Assembly (NCBI RefSeq): GCF_900112645.1
Contig: NZ_FOMO01000014.1
Coordinates: 1 to 64,000 of the forward strand
DNA length: 64,000 nucleotides
Origin: Phytopseudomonas straminea
Lineage (GTDB): Bacteria; Pseudomonadota; Gammaproteobacteria; Pseudomonadales; Pseudomonadaceae
Direction of reading: 5' to 3'
Positions 9,190 to 19,344 of this stretch are shown here, piece by piece. The notes beneath the pieces were generated by a model. The model did not search any database. It worked only from the letters and a program-made list of their open reading frames with translations, and was not told where the DNA came from. How positions within the stretch are numbered: position 1 is the stretch's first letter; the number at the start of each line of letters is the position of its first letter. The position numbers were made by a program, and so were the translations under genes.

Positions 9190-9818
9190 GCCGCCACCTG
9201 CTCGAGTTGCCACGGGTCGCTGACCAGCAGCGGGCCGTTCTGGGTTTTCAACAACACGCGCGGCGCCTCGCCGGCCCATTCACGCAGCGCCACGGCGCCA
9301 TGGGGTGTTTCCAGTTGCAGGTCGATACACCCCGGCGCGCCGTCCAGCAGGTGGCACAGGGCACCGGCCCACGCCCGAGACAGAGGGTGGGGGGCGCGCA
9401 GCGACAGGTCGAGGTCGCTGTCCGGGTGCGCGGCAGCGATGCCGCTGGCCAGCTCGAAGCCCAGGCTACCAGTGACGCCCCAGGCCAGGCCCTGGGCGTC
9501 GAGACGTGGCGCCAATTGGCTGAGAGCCCGCAGCGCCGGCCAATTGGGCTGGGCATGACGGCGCCAGCGCCCGGCCCTGGCCACCGCCTGGGGGCTGACC
9601 AGACGACTGATGTCGGTCAGGCGCATCCAGGCCGCATACCGTTGTTCACGCGCAGCGCCGCGTACACCCACCGCGACCCAACCAGGCTCGGCCGGCGCAC
9701 GACGCACCACCACCGGCACATGCCCGCCCAGGGCAGCGCGAGCCCAGACCGGCGCCTCCTGGGGCAGGTGCTCGGGGCGCAGGCCCCAGAGCAGGTCATG
9801 TGGACGGGGGCAATGCAT
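9186..9818 (-). CDS. mdcG: Phosphoribosyl-dephospho-CoA transferase
   Basis: A 210-residue nucleotidyltransferase-type enzyme that attaches the 2'-(5''-phosphoribosyl)-3'-dephospho-CoA prosthetic group to the MdcC acyl carrier. The nucleotidyltransferase signature is present: GSLGFELASG (117-126) and DSDLDLS (133-139) with the metal-binding aspartates. ATGA overlap with mdcH downstream; 9 bases after mdcE. Confidence 0.92.
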   Translation of the reverse strand: MHCPRPHDLLWGLRPEHLPQEAPVWARAALGGHVPVVVRRAPAEPGWVAVGVRGAAREQRYAAWMRLTDISRLVSPQAVARAGRWRRHAQPNWPALRALSQLAPRLDAQGLAWGVTGSLGFELASGIAAAHPDSDLDLSLRAPHPLSRAWAGALCHLLDGAPGCIDLQLETPHGAVALREWAGEAPRVLLKTQNGPLLVSDPWQLEQVAA

Positions 9819-9827
9819 GATCGGCTC

Positions 9828-10640
9828 CTACCACTGCGCGCGCAGCAATTCGCGGACCTGCGAAGAGGCCGCACGGTTGGTGGCGCCCAGACGGTTGCGC
9901 AAGTCACGGGGGCTGGCGGCGATATCGGCCAGCGCGCGGCCCAGGGCACCCTGCACATGGGTCAGGTCGGCAGCCGTAGGCTGCGTAACCTGCTCGACGT
10001 CGAGCACTTCGGCGAGCAGGCCGAGCGAGGCGTAGTTATCCAGGTCATAAGCCATTGGCGGCACGCTGGCGGCCAGCGCTTCCAGCTCATCGACGCTGCG
10101 CAGGGTGATGCGCGCGGCAGCGGCCTTGCCCATGGCGTGCACCATCACCCCGGCATCGCGCAGGGCGATCAGCCGATTGGCTTGGTAGCCGTGGGCGAGA
10201 AAGGCGCCGGACATGGCCTTGCCGACCAGCAAACCGACCACCCCATGGCCGGCCAGACGGGCACGGGCATAGGCGTCCACTGCGCCGGCCAGGGCCTGAT
10301 GAATGCCGTAGGCTTCTTCGCGGCGGCCATAGGCCTGGCTCGGCACGTCGACGATGGCGATCAGTGCGCGCTTGTACGCCTTGTCGCGATCCGCCTCGAT
10401 GGCCTCGTCGACCGCCTGGGCCAGGCCCCAGCCTTCGAGCAGGCCGACCTCGCCGTTGCGAGCCCGGGGAAAGGGGTTGCCGGCATCGGCGATCACCGCC
10501 AGATAGCGCACCGGCTGGCCGGCCAGCTCGCCGTCGGCTACCCGTAGCGAGGCGGGCAGCCCGGAAATCGGCTGCGCGTTGCCGGCCAAGGCGTTGAACC
10601 AGTGCAGGCCGCGTTGTTCCAGTGCAGTGGTCATGGTCAT
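9828..10640 (-). CDS. mdcE: Malonate decarboxylase gamma subunit
   Basis: A 270-residue crotonase/carboxyltransferase-like subunit. Together with MdcD it decarboxylates malonyl-S-ACP to acetyl-S-ACP in the biotin-independent complex. Characteristic stretches are NPFPRARNGEVGL and VGKAMSGAFLAHG. It overlaps the mdcD stop by four bases (ATGA), keeping the beta and gamma subunits in fixed ratio. Confidence 0.93.
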   Translation of the reverse strand: MTMTTALEQRGLHWFNALAGNAQPISGLPASLRVADGELAGQPVRYLAVIADAGNPFPRARNGEVGLLEGWGLAQAVDEAIEADRDKAYKRALIAIVDVPSQAYGRREEAYGIHQALAGAVDAYARARLAGHGVVGLLVGKAMSGAFLAHGYQANRLIALRDAGVMVHAMGKAAAARITLRSVDELEALAASVPPMAYDLDNYASLGLLAEVLDVEQVTQPTAADLTHVQGALGRALADIAASPRDLRNRLGATNRAASSQVRELLRAQW

Positions 10641-11488
10641 GCTCCCTGGTAGGCGCTGCGCACGGCAGCGGCATCGGCCTGGATCGAGGTGTCGACGTCA
10701 CGCAGGCGCTGCAGGAACCAGGCATGGCGACGGCTGCGCTCAAGCTCAGGTTTGCCCTTGGCGAACAGCCCATGCAGCTCGCTGCGAATGGCCTCAACGT
10801 CATCACTCACGTAGCCATCGACCAGGCCGCTGGCGTGGCGCTGCTCGCCACCGGTCAGGCTCCAGATAAACGGACGGTCGCGCGAATCGTATTCGTCCAG
10901 CCCGGCCTCCTGCTCGATCACTTGCGGGCCATTGAGGCCCAGGCGCGCCTCACGGGTGACCAGCAGGTAGCTGCACAGCCCGGCGGCGATGGACATACCG
11001 CCGAAGCAGCCGACCGGGCCGGCCACCAGGCCGATCACCGGCTGGTACTGGCGCAGGTCGACGATGGCGGCCTGGATCTCGGCGATGGCGGACAGGCCCA
11101 GATTGGCTTCCTGCAGGCGCACGCCACCGGTTTCCAGCAGCAGCACGGCGCGGGTCGGCGTGCCGTTACGGTTGTCTTCGGCGGCCAGTTCCAGGGCGCC
11201 CGCGATCTTCGCGCCACCTACTTCCCCCAGGCTGCCGCCCTGGAAGGCGCCTTCGATGGCGATCACCACCGCGGGTTGGCCGTCGAGCGAACCCTTGCCG
11301 ACCACCACGCCGTCATCGGCTTGCGGCACGATGCCCTGCTTCGGCAGCCAGGGTGACATCAGCCGGGCGAAGGGATCGACCAGCTCACGAAAACTGCCGG
11401 CATCGAGCAGCGCGCGCGCCCGCTCGCGGGCACCAAGCTCGGTAAAGCTGCGCTGCGCCAGCAGGCGCTGGATGTTCTGATCAGCCAT
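10637..11488 (-). CDS. mdcD: Malonate decarboxylase beta subunit
   Basis: A 283-residue carboxyltransferase-fold subunit, partner of MdcE. The family stretches LLLETGGVRLQEANLGL and GPVGCFGGMSIAAGL are present. Its start lies 8 bases inside the end of mdcC, again indicating coupled translation. Confidence 0.93.
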   Translation of the reverse strand: MADQNIQRLLAQRSFTELGARERARALLDAGSFRELVDPFARLMSPWLPKQGIVPQADDGVVVGKGSLDGQPAVVIAIEGAFQGGSLGEVGGAKIAGALELAAEDNRNGTPTRAVLLLETGGVRLQEANLGLSAIAEIQAAIVDLRQYQPVIGLVAGPVGCFGGMSIAAGLCSYLLVTREARLGLNGPQVIEQEAGLDEYDSRDRPFIWSLTGGEQRHASGLVDGYVSDDVEAIRSELHGLFAKGKPELERSRRHAWFLQRLRDVDTSIQADAAAVRSAYQGA

Positions 11489-11780
11489 GGTTGAGTTCCT
11501 CCAGGCCCTGCTCCAGACGCAAGCGCACCACGCCGGGAGTAGCGCCGAAATCGTGGATGGCGATGTTCAGCGCCGGCAGTTGCTGCTCGCCGAACATGCG
11601 CTCGAACAGCAGTTGCCAACGCGGTGCGCTGCCGTTGACCGAGGTCACCACCTGGATCGCCAGGGTGCCGGCCTGGCCGGGCTCGAGCATCACCTCCAGG
11701 TCGCCGGAACCGACGCAGCCCACCAGCGCGCGGCCCTGAGCCGGTTGGCCGGCGGGAAATCGAAAAGACAGGGTTTCCAT
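11481..11780 (-). CDS. mdcC: Malonate decarboxylase acyl carrier protein (delta subunit)
   Basis: A 99-residue carrier protein starting METLSFRF at 11780. The prosthetic group of this family attaches to Ser25, which is present here in GCVGSGDLEV. During catalysis the acetyl or malonyl group rides on the thiol of the phosphoribosyl-dephospho-CoA arm. The start was set by the Ser25 position and by the 1-base gap to mdcB; the longer open frame overlaps mdcB. Confidence 0.93.
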   Translation of the reverse strand: METLSFRFPAGQPAQGRALVGCVGSGDLEVMLEPGQAGTLAIQVVTSVNGSAPRWQLLFERMFGEQQLPALNIAIHDFGATPGVVRLRLEQGLEELNHG

Positions 11781-11781
11781 T

Positions 11782-12660
11782 TCACAGACTCCCAAGCTGC
11801 GCCGGCAGGCCATGCTGCAGGCGGTCGAGGAACAGGGTGGCGGCGAGCAGATCGGCAGCGCCGCCAGGCGATGCGCGCAGATGCAGCATGTCGCGTTCGA
11901 GGTCACGCAAATGGCGACGGCCGTCGAGGCTGGCGCAACCGCCGGCAGCGAGCACCGCGCGGGCGCCGCTCTGCACGCTGACCAGCCCGGCCATGCCGGC
12001 GCGATAGAGCACGCAGGTGTCGGCCAGCTGGGTCATGATCGCCAGCAGCGCATCGAGACGGGCGTTCTGCTCACCTGCACCGGCGGCACGGCTGCGCGCC
12101 AGTTGTGGCAGCGCCTGCTGGATCACCGCAGGGAAACCGAGCTGCGCCTCCTCGCGCGCCCCATGCACGCCGTACAGACGGCAAACCTGGGCACCATGAC
12201 TATCGCCAGTGACGGGCGCAGCGCGGTCGTTGAGCAGGGCCAGACGCGCAGCGCGCAGGGCGACCTGTGCAGGCGCCAGCTCACTGGGATCCAGCGCGGC
12301 GGCAGCACTAAGCAACCCCAGCGCCCAGATCGCGCCGCGATGGGTGTTGACGCCGCCGGTGACGCGCAGCATCTCCACCTCGCCTTCGCGGCCGATGCGG
12401 CCGACGTCCTCGCGCAGTTGCAGGCCGATCGCACCGCGATGCTGCGCCGCCTCGGCCATGGCCTTGAAGCTCGGCCACAGGGCCAGCGCCGAGGCATGCA
12501 TAAGCCCCAGGTGCAGGTCGGTATGGGCGCCGCTGCCACGCCGGTCGACCAGCCCCGGCTTGGGCGACAGGTCGGCCTCGTCGATCAGCGCGTCTACCGC
12601 TAAATCAGCCAACCAGTCGCTCACTGAGAGCTTTGGCTGTAATGCATTGAGTGCATTCAT
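11782..12660 (-). CDS. mdcB: Triphosphoribosyl-dephospho-CoA synthase
   Basis: A 292-residue CitG/MdcB-family enzyme joining dephospho-CoA and ATP to make the prosthetic-group precursor used by MdcG. The family motif DLSPKPGLVDRRGSGAHTD is at 30-48. ATG at 12660 overlaps the mdcA stop by one base (TGATG). The remaining residues upstream in frame belong to the mdcA coding region. Confidence 0.92.
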   Translation of the reverse strand: MNALNALQPKLSVSDWLADLAVDALIDEADLSPKPGLVDRRGSGAHTDLHLGLMHASALALWPSFKAMAEAAQHRGAIGLQLREDVGRIGREGEVEMLRVTGGVNTHRGAIWALGLLSAAAALDPSELAPAQVALRAARLALLNDRAAPVTGDSHGAQVCRLYGVHGAREEAQLGFPAVIQQALPQLARSRAAGAGEQNARLDALLAIMTQLADTCVLYRAGMAGLVSVQSGARAVLAAGGCASLDGRRHLRDLERDMLHLRASPGGAADLLAATLFLDRLQHGLPAQLGSL

Positions 12661-14327
12661 CACCAGCTCCTGAACTTGGCGGGCGGGTTGTAGAGGCCAC
12701 CCGACCATTCGACCAACTCGGCGATGCTCTTGGCCGCGAGCAGTTCGCGGCTGGCATCGGTGCGGCGAATGCCGAGGTCTTCGGGCAGCGCGATCAGCCC
12801 TTCGCGGCGCATGCGTGCGGTTTCTTTCGGGTCATGGCGCAGGCCGATGGCGGTGACGCCGGCGACCGCGGCGATCATCGCCTGGCGCTCTTCCAGGGAG
12901 CGCGCCTTGTACAGGTAGGCGATGCCTTCCTCGGTGAGCAGATGGGTGACGTCGTCGCCGTAGATCATGATCGGCGCCAGGGGCATGCCGGCCTTCTTCG
13001 CCACGTCCACGGCATCCAGACGCTCGACGAAAGTGGGCTTGCCGCCCTCCTGGAAGGTCTCGACCATCTGCACCACCAGCTTCTTGCCGCGTTCGAGCAG
13101 GGTCACCGGGCCTTCGCCGCCTGGCGTGGCCATGTCCAGCCAGGCCGGCGTACTGTGGCGACGACCGCGCGGGTCATGGCCCATGTTCGGCGCGCCGCCG
13201 AAACCGGCCAGGCGGCCACGGGTGACGGTGGAGGAATGGCCATCGCCGTCCACTTGCAGGGTGGCACCGATGAACAGGTCGACCGCGTACTGCCCAGCCA
13301 GCTGGCACATCAGGCGGTTGGAGCGCATCGAGCCATCGCGACCGGTGAAGAACACGTCCGGGCGCTGGGCGATGTAGCCCTCCATGCCCAGTTCGGTGCC
13401 GAAGCAGTGCACACTCTCCACCCAGCCGCTCTCGATGGCCGGGATCAGCGTCGGGTGCGGGTTGAGCGTCCAGTTGCGGCAGATCTTGCCCTTCAGGCCC
13501 AGGGATTCACCGTAGGTCGGCAGGATCAGCTCGATGGCGGCAGTGTTGAAACCGATGCCGTGGTTGAGCGACTGCACGTTGTGTTTTTCGTAGATGCCAC
13601 GGATCGCCATCATCGCCATCAGCACGTGCACCGGCTTGATATGGCGCGGGTCGCGGGTGAACAGCGGCTCGATGTAGAACGGTTTGTCGGCCACCACCAC
13701 GAAGTCGACCCAGGACGCCGGGATGTCGACCCGCGGCAGTTCGTCGACGATCTCGTTGACCTGGAAGATCACGATGCCGTCGCTGAACGCCGTGGGTTCG
13801 ACCAGCGCGGGGGTGTCTTCGGTACTCGGGCCGGTATAGATGTTGCCGTGGCGGTCGGCCTGGAAGCCGGCGACCAGGGCGACGTTGGGGATCAGATCCA
13901 CCAACAGGCGCGAGTAGAGCTCGATGTAGGTGTGAATGGCGCCGACTTCCAGCAGGCCGTCTTCGAGCAGCTGGCCGATACGCAGGCTCTGCGGGCCGGC
14001 GAAAGAGAAGTCGAGCTTGCGGGCGATGCCGCGCTCGAACAGATCGAGATGCTCGGCGCGACTAACGCTGGGCATGATCATGTGCAGATCGTGGAGGCGA
14101 CTGGGATCGACCTGGGCCAGCGAGCGGGAGAGGAAATCCGCCTGCTTCTGGTTGTTGCCTTCGAGCACCACGCGGTCACCAGGCGCGATCAAGGCTTCGA
14201 GGGCCGCGACGATCTTGTCGCCCGGCAGCACCACACCATCGGCGAGATGACGCACCTGGTCGAGCCGCCGTACTTTCTCGGCTCGGCGCCGCGACCATTG
14301 CGGCGGTGGGGATATTGTTGTTGTCAT
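12660..14327 (-). CDS. mdcA: Malonate decarboxylase alpha subunit, acetyl-ACP:malonate ACP transferase
   Basis: A 555-residue CoA-transferase-like subunit. It exchanges acetyl for malonate on the acyl carrier, releasing acetate. It is the first and largest gene of the mdc operon. The ATG at 14327 is chosen over the GTG at 14339 because a GGAG site lies six bases upstream of it. That site lies in a hairpin stem (14334-14358), which may affect translation. Confidence 0.94.
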   Translation of the reverse strand: MTTTISPPPQWSRRRAEKVRRLDQVRHLADGVVLPGDKIVAALEALIAPGDRVVLEGNNQKQADFLSRSLAQVDPSRLHDLHMIMPSVSRAEHLDLFERGIARKLDFSFAGPQSLRIGQLLEDGLLEVGAIHTYIELYSRLLVDLIPNVALVAGFQADRHGNIYTGPSTEDTPALVEPTAFSDGIVIFQVNEIVDELPRVDIPASWVDFVVVADKPFYIEPLFTRDPRHIKPVHVLMAMMAIRGIYEKHNVQSLNHGIGFNTAAIELILPTYGESLGLKGKICRNWTLNPHPTLIPAIESGWVESVHCFGTELGMEGYIAQRPDVFFTGRDGSMRSNRLMCQLAGQYAVDLFIGATLQVDGDGHSSTVTRGRLAGFGGAPNMGHDPRGRRHSTPAWLDMATPGGEGPVTLLERGKKLVVQMVETFQEGGKPTFVERLDAVDVAKKAGMPLAPIMIYGDDVTHLLTEEGIAYLYKARSLEERQAMIAAVAGVTAIGLRHDPKETARMRREGLIALPEDLGIRRTDASRELLAAKSIAELVEWSGGLYNPPAKFRSW

Positions 14328-14333
14328 TGAAGA

Positions 14334-14358
14334 CTCCACGAGTTCCGCTGTCGTGGAG
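14334..14358 (-). promoter_or_regulatory. Hairpin covering the mdcA ribosome-binding site
   Basis: A perfect 8-bp inverted repeat (14334-14341 with 14351-14358, 9-base loop). In the mdcA mRNA the 3' arm contains the GGAG that is the likely ribosome-binding site. It could sequester the site, or on DNA serve as a regulator operator. Confidence 0.45.
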
Positions 14359-14498
14359 GCACCTTAGAAGTCGCGGCGAACGCCATCAATCAAGCCCGAC
14401 GGTAGATCGTTACGCTCAGATTAACAATCCATGGCGGTTAACAGCCGCGGCGTAGACCGGGCATACTGCGCCACCGTTCTCCCCTCGCCCGGCTCGTC

Positions 14499-16031
<1,533 letters not shown>

Positions 16032-16046
16032 GGCCTGGCCATGGGC

Positions 16047-16079
16047 GGGTGTTCCCAACCCCTTGGGGTAGAAACACCC
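16047..16079. terminator. Hairpin between convergent genes
   Basis: Inverted repeat (16047-16053 with 16073-16079) between the sigma-54 activator and the convergent Gly/Thr-rich gene. It has an internal smaller hairpin and no T run on either strand. A bidirectional terminator is plausible but unproven. Confidence 0.4.
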
Positions 16080-16093
16080 ACGCCGATGAGCGC

Positions 16094-16486
16094 TTACTGG
16101 CTGGCGCCGCCGCCAGTGCCACCTGCACCGCCGCTACCACCGGTGCCGCCACCCATGCCGCCGCCGGTGCCGGTACCTGTCCCGGTGCCCGAACCGCCGG
16201 TGCCGCCACCGTTGGTACCGGTGCCGCCAGGCATCGGATCGGAACCAGCGCCCGTGCCATTGCCGGTCCCCGTTCCGGTGCCCGGGGTGGTGCTGGTGCC
16301 ATCGGTACCAGGCGCAGGAGTGCCCGGGGTCATCATGCCGTTATCGGTAGGCGGGGCACCCGGTGTGGTCGACGGCTGCGGCGTAGTGGTGCCCGGGGCC
16401 GGCGCGCTGGAATCCGCAACGGCAGGCAGAACGGCACCGGCTAGCAGGCCGCTAAGTACGAGGGCAGGAATCTTCATCTTGTTCAT
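16094..16486 (-). CDS. Secreted Gly/Thr/Pro-rich low-complexity protein
   Basis: A 130-residue protein with a Sec signal peptide (about 1-25, cleavage after AVADS-like sequence). The rest is low complexity: Pro/Thr/Ser-rich in the middle, then Gly/Thr repeats ending in GGG clusters, with almost no hydrophobic residues. It is probably disordered and exported. ATG at 16486 has an AAAGG site eight bases upstream; a GTG at 16495 is the alternative. The family is unknown to me. Codon choice is GC-rich like its neighbours, and translation could be an artefact of repetitive DNA, but the signal peptide argues for a real gene. Confidence 0.6.
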   Translation of the reverse strand: MNKMKIPALVLSGLLAGAVLPAVADSSAPAPGTTTPQPSTTPGAPPTDNGMMTPGTPAPGTDGTSTTPGTGTGTGNGTGAGSDPMPGGTGTNGGGTGGSGTGTGTGTGGGMGGGTGGSGGAGGTGGGASQ

Positions 16487-16590
16487 TGTCGTCACCTTTC
16501 ATCCAGTTGGTGGGCAAGCTCATCCGCTTTCTTCAATGAAAGCGAACGCTCCCTACACCCGACTGGCCGAGGTTCGACAACGTTCGTAAA

Positions 16591-17058
16591 TCAGGATAAA
16601 CGGTCGTTTTCCTGCAACATCTCGACAAATTCGCCGATCCACGGCTCCGCATCCTGCTCCGGCGTGACGCTTTCGCTGGCATCGATACGCAGCATCGGCA
16701 GCACTTCGCGCACGCCCAGTTCGCCATACAGTTCGCGGGCCTGTTCGCCGCCTGCGCAATAGGTATCGCCATAGCTGGAGTCGCCCAGGGCGATCACCCC
16801 GCCCGGCAGACCACTCCAGGCCGGCAGCTGATCGCGGATATGGTGATACAGCGGTTGCAGGTTATCCGGCAGCTCACCCATGCCGGTGGTCGACGTCACC
16901 ACCAGAAAGGCTTCAGGGGCGAAAGCCTTGACCTCATCCAGTGTAGCGCGCGGGTTGTGCCAGGCTTGGATACCGGCCTTTTTGAGCAGCGACTCGGCAT
17001 GCCGGGCCACTTCTTCAGCAGTGCCGTAAACCGAACCGGAAAGAATCGCGACTTTCAT
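16591..17058 (-). CDS. Flavodoxin (MioC-like)
   Basis: A 155-residue flavodoxin-fold protein. The FMN phosphate loop SGSVYGTAEEVA (8-19), TSTTGMGELPDN and LGDSSYGDTYC loops are in place. It is a likely cytoplasmic one-electron carrier using FMN. Its partner is not evident here. Confidence 0.88.
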   Translation of the reverse strand: MKVAILSGSVYGTAEEVARHAESLLKKAGIQAWHNPRATLDEVKAFAPEAFLVVTSTTGMGELPDNLQPLYHHIRDQLPAWSGLPGGVIALGDSSYGDTYCAGGEQARELYGELGVREVLPMLRIDASESVTPEQDAEPWIGEFVEMLQENDRLS

Positions 17059-17179
17059 GAAAACTCCATCGATTAGAACTGCGCGCCATTATGCCGTATC
17101 ACGCGGCGCTGCCGCGCACAGCGAAGCGGCATTAGGAGTACCTCTGATAGACTGGCGAAAATCGACGGGGGCGCTTGTG

Positions 17180-17632
17180 ATGATCAATGCCAACTTGCTG
17201 CAACGGGTGGTCGAGGCTTCAAACGACGGCATCGTGGTCGCGGAACAGGAAGGCGATGACCACATTCTCATCTACGCAAACCCAGCCTTCGAAGCACTGA
17301 CCGGCTACAACGGCGAAGAGATCCTCTATCAGGACTGCCGATTCCTGCAGGGCGAGGAGCGCGATCAGCCCGCCTTAAAGCTGATCCGCAAGGCCATCCA
17401 CAGCCGCCAGCCCTGCCGTGAGGTGATTCGCAACTACCGCAAGGACGGCAGCACCTTTTGGAACGAGCTGTCGATCACCCCGGTTTTCAACGAAGCCGAT
17501 CAGCTGACCTACTACATCGGCATCCAGAAGGACGTCAGCGAACACGTCGCCAATCAGCAGCGGGTCAAAGACCTCGAAGCCGAGCTGATGCAGGTGCGCG
17601 CCGAACTGGCAACGCTTAAAAACGCTCGGTAG
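17180..17632 (+). CDS. Short LOV blue-light photoreceptor (PpSB1-LOV type)
   Basis: A 150-residue protein with a single LOV (PAS-type) domain and a short C-terminal coiled helix, no effector domain. The photoactive cysteine motif QDCRFLQGEE is present with Cys53, the position used in P. putida SB1-LOV. FMN-contacting NYRKDGSTFWNELSI and YYIGIQKDVS are conserved. Blue light would form a Cys53-FMN adduct. The ATG at 17180 is chosen to match the family start (MINANLL). It sits beside a LitR/PplR-type regulator, its probable partner. Confidence 0.92.
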   Translation: MINANLLQRVVEASNDGIVVAEQEGDDHILIYANPAFEALTGYNGEEILYQDCRFLQGEERDQPALKLIRKAIHSRQPCREVIRNYRKDGSTFWNELSITPVFNEADQLTYYIGIQKDVSEHVANQQRVKDLEAELMQVRAELATLKNAR

Positions 17633-17660
17633 CGGTAACGAAAGGGGTTGCGAGTTGTCA

Positions 17661-17681
17661 CAAGGGAGCCCCACTCCCTTG
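17661..17681 (+). terminator. Weak hairpin after the LOV gene
   Basis: A perfect 8-bp inverted repeat (17661-17668 with 17674-17681, 5-base loop) between the LOV and PilZ-like genes, without a T run. It lies 14 bases before the next start codon, so it could also modulate translation of that gene. Confidence 0.35.
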
Positions 17682-17694
17682 CGTAGAAGCAGTC

Positions 17695-18297
17695 ATGCAA
17701 GACTCGTCGCTGTTAACCCCGCTCGAAATGGAATTCATTCAACAGCTTACGGAAAGCGCTCCCACACCCGCCGAGCCAGAACCGGTTCTGCAGGTCGATG
17801 CTGCACGTCAGACCGCTGAGCTGCTGGCCAGTTGCGCTGCCAAGGAGCAGTTGACCATCGAAGCGCACATCGACAATCAACGCCTGACCTTCAAACCGCA
17901 CCTGGTCACCGATGCCCATAACACACCGCATCTGGAGCTGGGCGTGCCGCAGATTTTCGAGGAAGGTTCCTTCAACCGCGCCTGGCGCCTGCCACTGGAC
18001 CCGCCGCAGCCGTTACTGCGCCGTGACGGCCAGCCGAGCAGCCTGGAGATTCATGAACTTTCACTGAGCGGCCTGCTGGTGGCGCAAACCGCCAAGGCCT
18101 CGCCGCCGGAGCGCTTCAGCCTGGGTTTGGATATCGAGGATATCGAGCCGGTGATCCTGCAGGGCAGCCTGGTGCGCATTACCGACGAGGGTATGCTGGC
18201 CTACGAACTGGCGCTCGACGAAGACAGCAGCGAGCGCCTGCAGGCGCACCTGTACCAGCAGCACCGCAAGCTCTACCCCGAAGCGCACAGCCTATAA
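17695..18297 (+). CDS. PilZ-like protein
   Basis: A 200-residue soluble protein. The C-terminal half (about 105-195) has the appearance of a PilZ domain: an Arg-Arg pair (RRDG) followed by EIHELSLSGLLV, which resembles the D/NxSxxG c-di-GMP motif with His-Glu-Leu in place of the acidic position. The N-terminal half has no recognised domain. Whether it binds c-di-GMP is unclear. It lies between the LOV gene and the LitR-type regulator gene, convergent with the latter. Confidence 0.6.
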   Translation: MQDSSLLTPLEMEFIQQLTESAPTPAEPEPVLQVDAARQTAELLASCAAKEQLTIEAHIDNQRLTFKPHLVTDAHNTPHLELGVPQIFEEGSFNRAWRLPLDPPQPLLRRDGQPSSLEIHELSLSGLLVAQTAKASPPERFSLGLDIEDIEPVILQGSLVRITDEGMLAYELALDEDSSERLQAHLYQQHRKLYPEAHSL

Positions 18298-18305
18298 GAG
18301 GCCAC

Positions 18306-19259
18306 TCAGGTATCCAGCCGCCCCGTCAGAAACTGCCGCAGACGGCGTCTGATCAGTCGCCCGTCGCTTCCCAGGCAAGCGATGGCCGAGCCGCGGAAGG
18401 TATCCTCCAAGAGATCGGCACCCTCGCCTACGATGGCCAGCGGGCATTCCAGGCTCATCGACAGGCGCTCCAGCTGTTGCGCGGTGTCGGCGGCCGGCGC
18501 TTGATTGGAAAACACCACCACCGCCACCGGTTGCATCTTGTCGCATACCTGCGGCAGCTCTTCCAGCGCTTGCCCAATGCCAAGTACATGCACCGCGGCG
18601 TCGGCCGGATTGAGCAACAGCCCGGTCACCAGCAACTCCAGCTCGCGGCAGCGCCCCGGCAACGCCACCAGCAACAGGCGACGGCCTGGCTCGTCCCGCA
18701 GGTTGTGCAGGCGCTGCAACACCCGGGTGCGCAGGTAGGTGTCGAAGAACAGCCACTCGCTGCCGTAGCCCGGCCGCCCGTAACGCAGCAGCAAACGCTG
18801 CCAGAGCGGCATGATGATGTCTTGAAAGGTCACTGCTTGCGGATAGCTGGAAAACACCTGGCCGTAGACCCGATCAAGCTCGGCCTCGTCGAATGCCTGC
18901 ACAGCCGCCAGCAGTCGCGTTTGCCACTGCGCCCACTCACCCGAGGTGGCCGATTCGTAAGTCGGCGTGATGCTGGCCTGAGTGGTTTCATTGCGCGCCA
19001 GGATGCGCCCAACCTTGCTAACCGGCACGCCGCGCTCGATCCACGCCAGTACGCTGCGCACCATTTCCACGTCTGCCGGGGAATAAAGCCTGTGGCCACT
19101 GTCGGTGCGAACCGGCTGAATGAGGCCGTAACGCCGCTCCCAGGCGCGCAGCGTCACCGGGTTCACGCCAGTCAAGCGCGCCACCTCGCGGATCGGGAAC
19201 AAGTCCTCTTCCTTAAAGGCATTGACGTTGAAAGGTGCGGAACCAACCAGATCGGACAT
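18306..19259 (-). CDS. MerR-family LitR/PplR-type regulator, cobalamin ligand missing
   Basis: A 317-residue regulator with an N-terminal MerR HTH (20-90: FPIREVARLTGVNPVTLRAWERRYGL) and a C-terminal CarH/LitR-like B12-binding fold (about 110-317). The usual ExHxxG lower-ligand motif is replaced by GRCRELEL, with Arg205 where His belongs, so it probably does not bind B12. This matches class II LitR proteins such as P. putida PplR, which rely on a LOV partner. TGTACA boxes upstream suggest autoregulation. Confidence 0.85.
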   Translation of the reverse strand: MSDLVGSAPFNVNAFKEEDLFPIREVARLTGVNPVTLRAWERRYGLIQPVRTDSGHRLYSPADVEMVRSVLAWIERGVPVSKVGRILARNETTQASITPTYESATSGEWAQWQTRLLAAVQAFDEAELDRVYGQVFSSYPQAVTFQDIIMPLWQRLLLRYGRPGYGSEWLFFDTYLRTRVLQRLHNLRDEPGRRLLLVALPGRCRELELLVTGLLLNPADAAVHVLGIGQALEELPQVCDKMQPVAVVVFSNQAPAADTAQQLERLSMSLECPLAIVGEGADLLEDTFRGSAIACLGSDGRLIRRRLRQFLTGRLDT

Positions 19260-19327
19260 AGAAAAAACCGTTGCTGAGGTCAGGATTTCACAAGTCTACT
19301 CCAGCTCGGGCCGCCATTGACGTTACT

Positions 19328-19344
19328 TGTACAAGCCCTGTACA
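19328..19344. promoter_or_regulatory. Paired TGTACA operator upstream of the LitR/PplR-type gene
   Basis: Two identical TGTACA hexamers at 19328-19333 and 19339-19344, 11 bp apart (one helical turn), within the 388-bp region between the regulator gene and the divergent monooxygenase-like gene. TGTACA-type half-sites are recognised by LitR/CarH-family regulators. The rest of this intergenic region (19345-19647) shows no gene and no further boxes. Confidence 0.6.
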
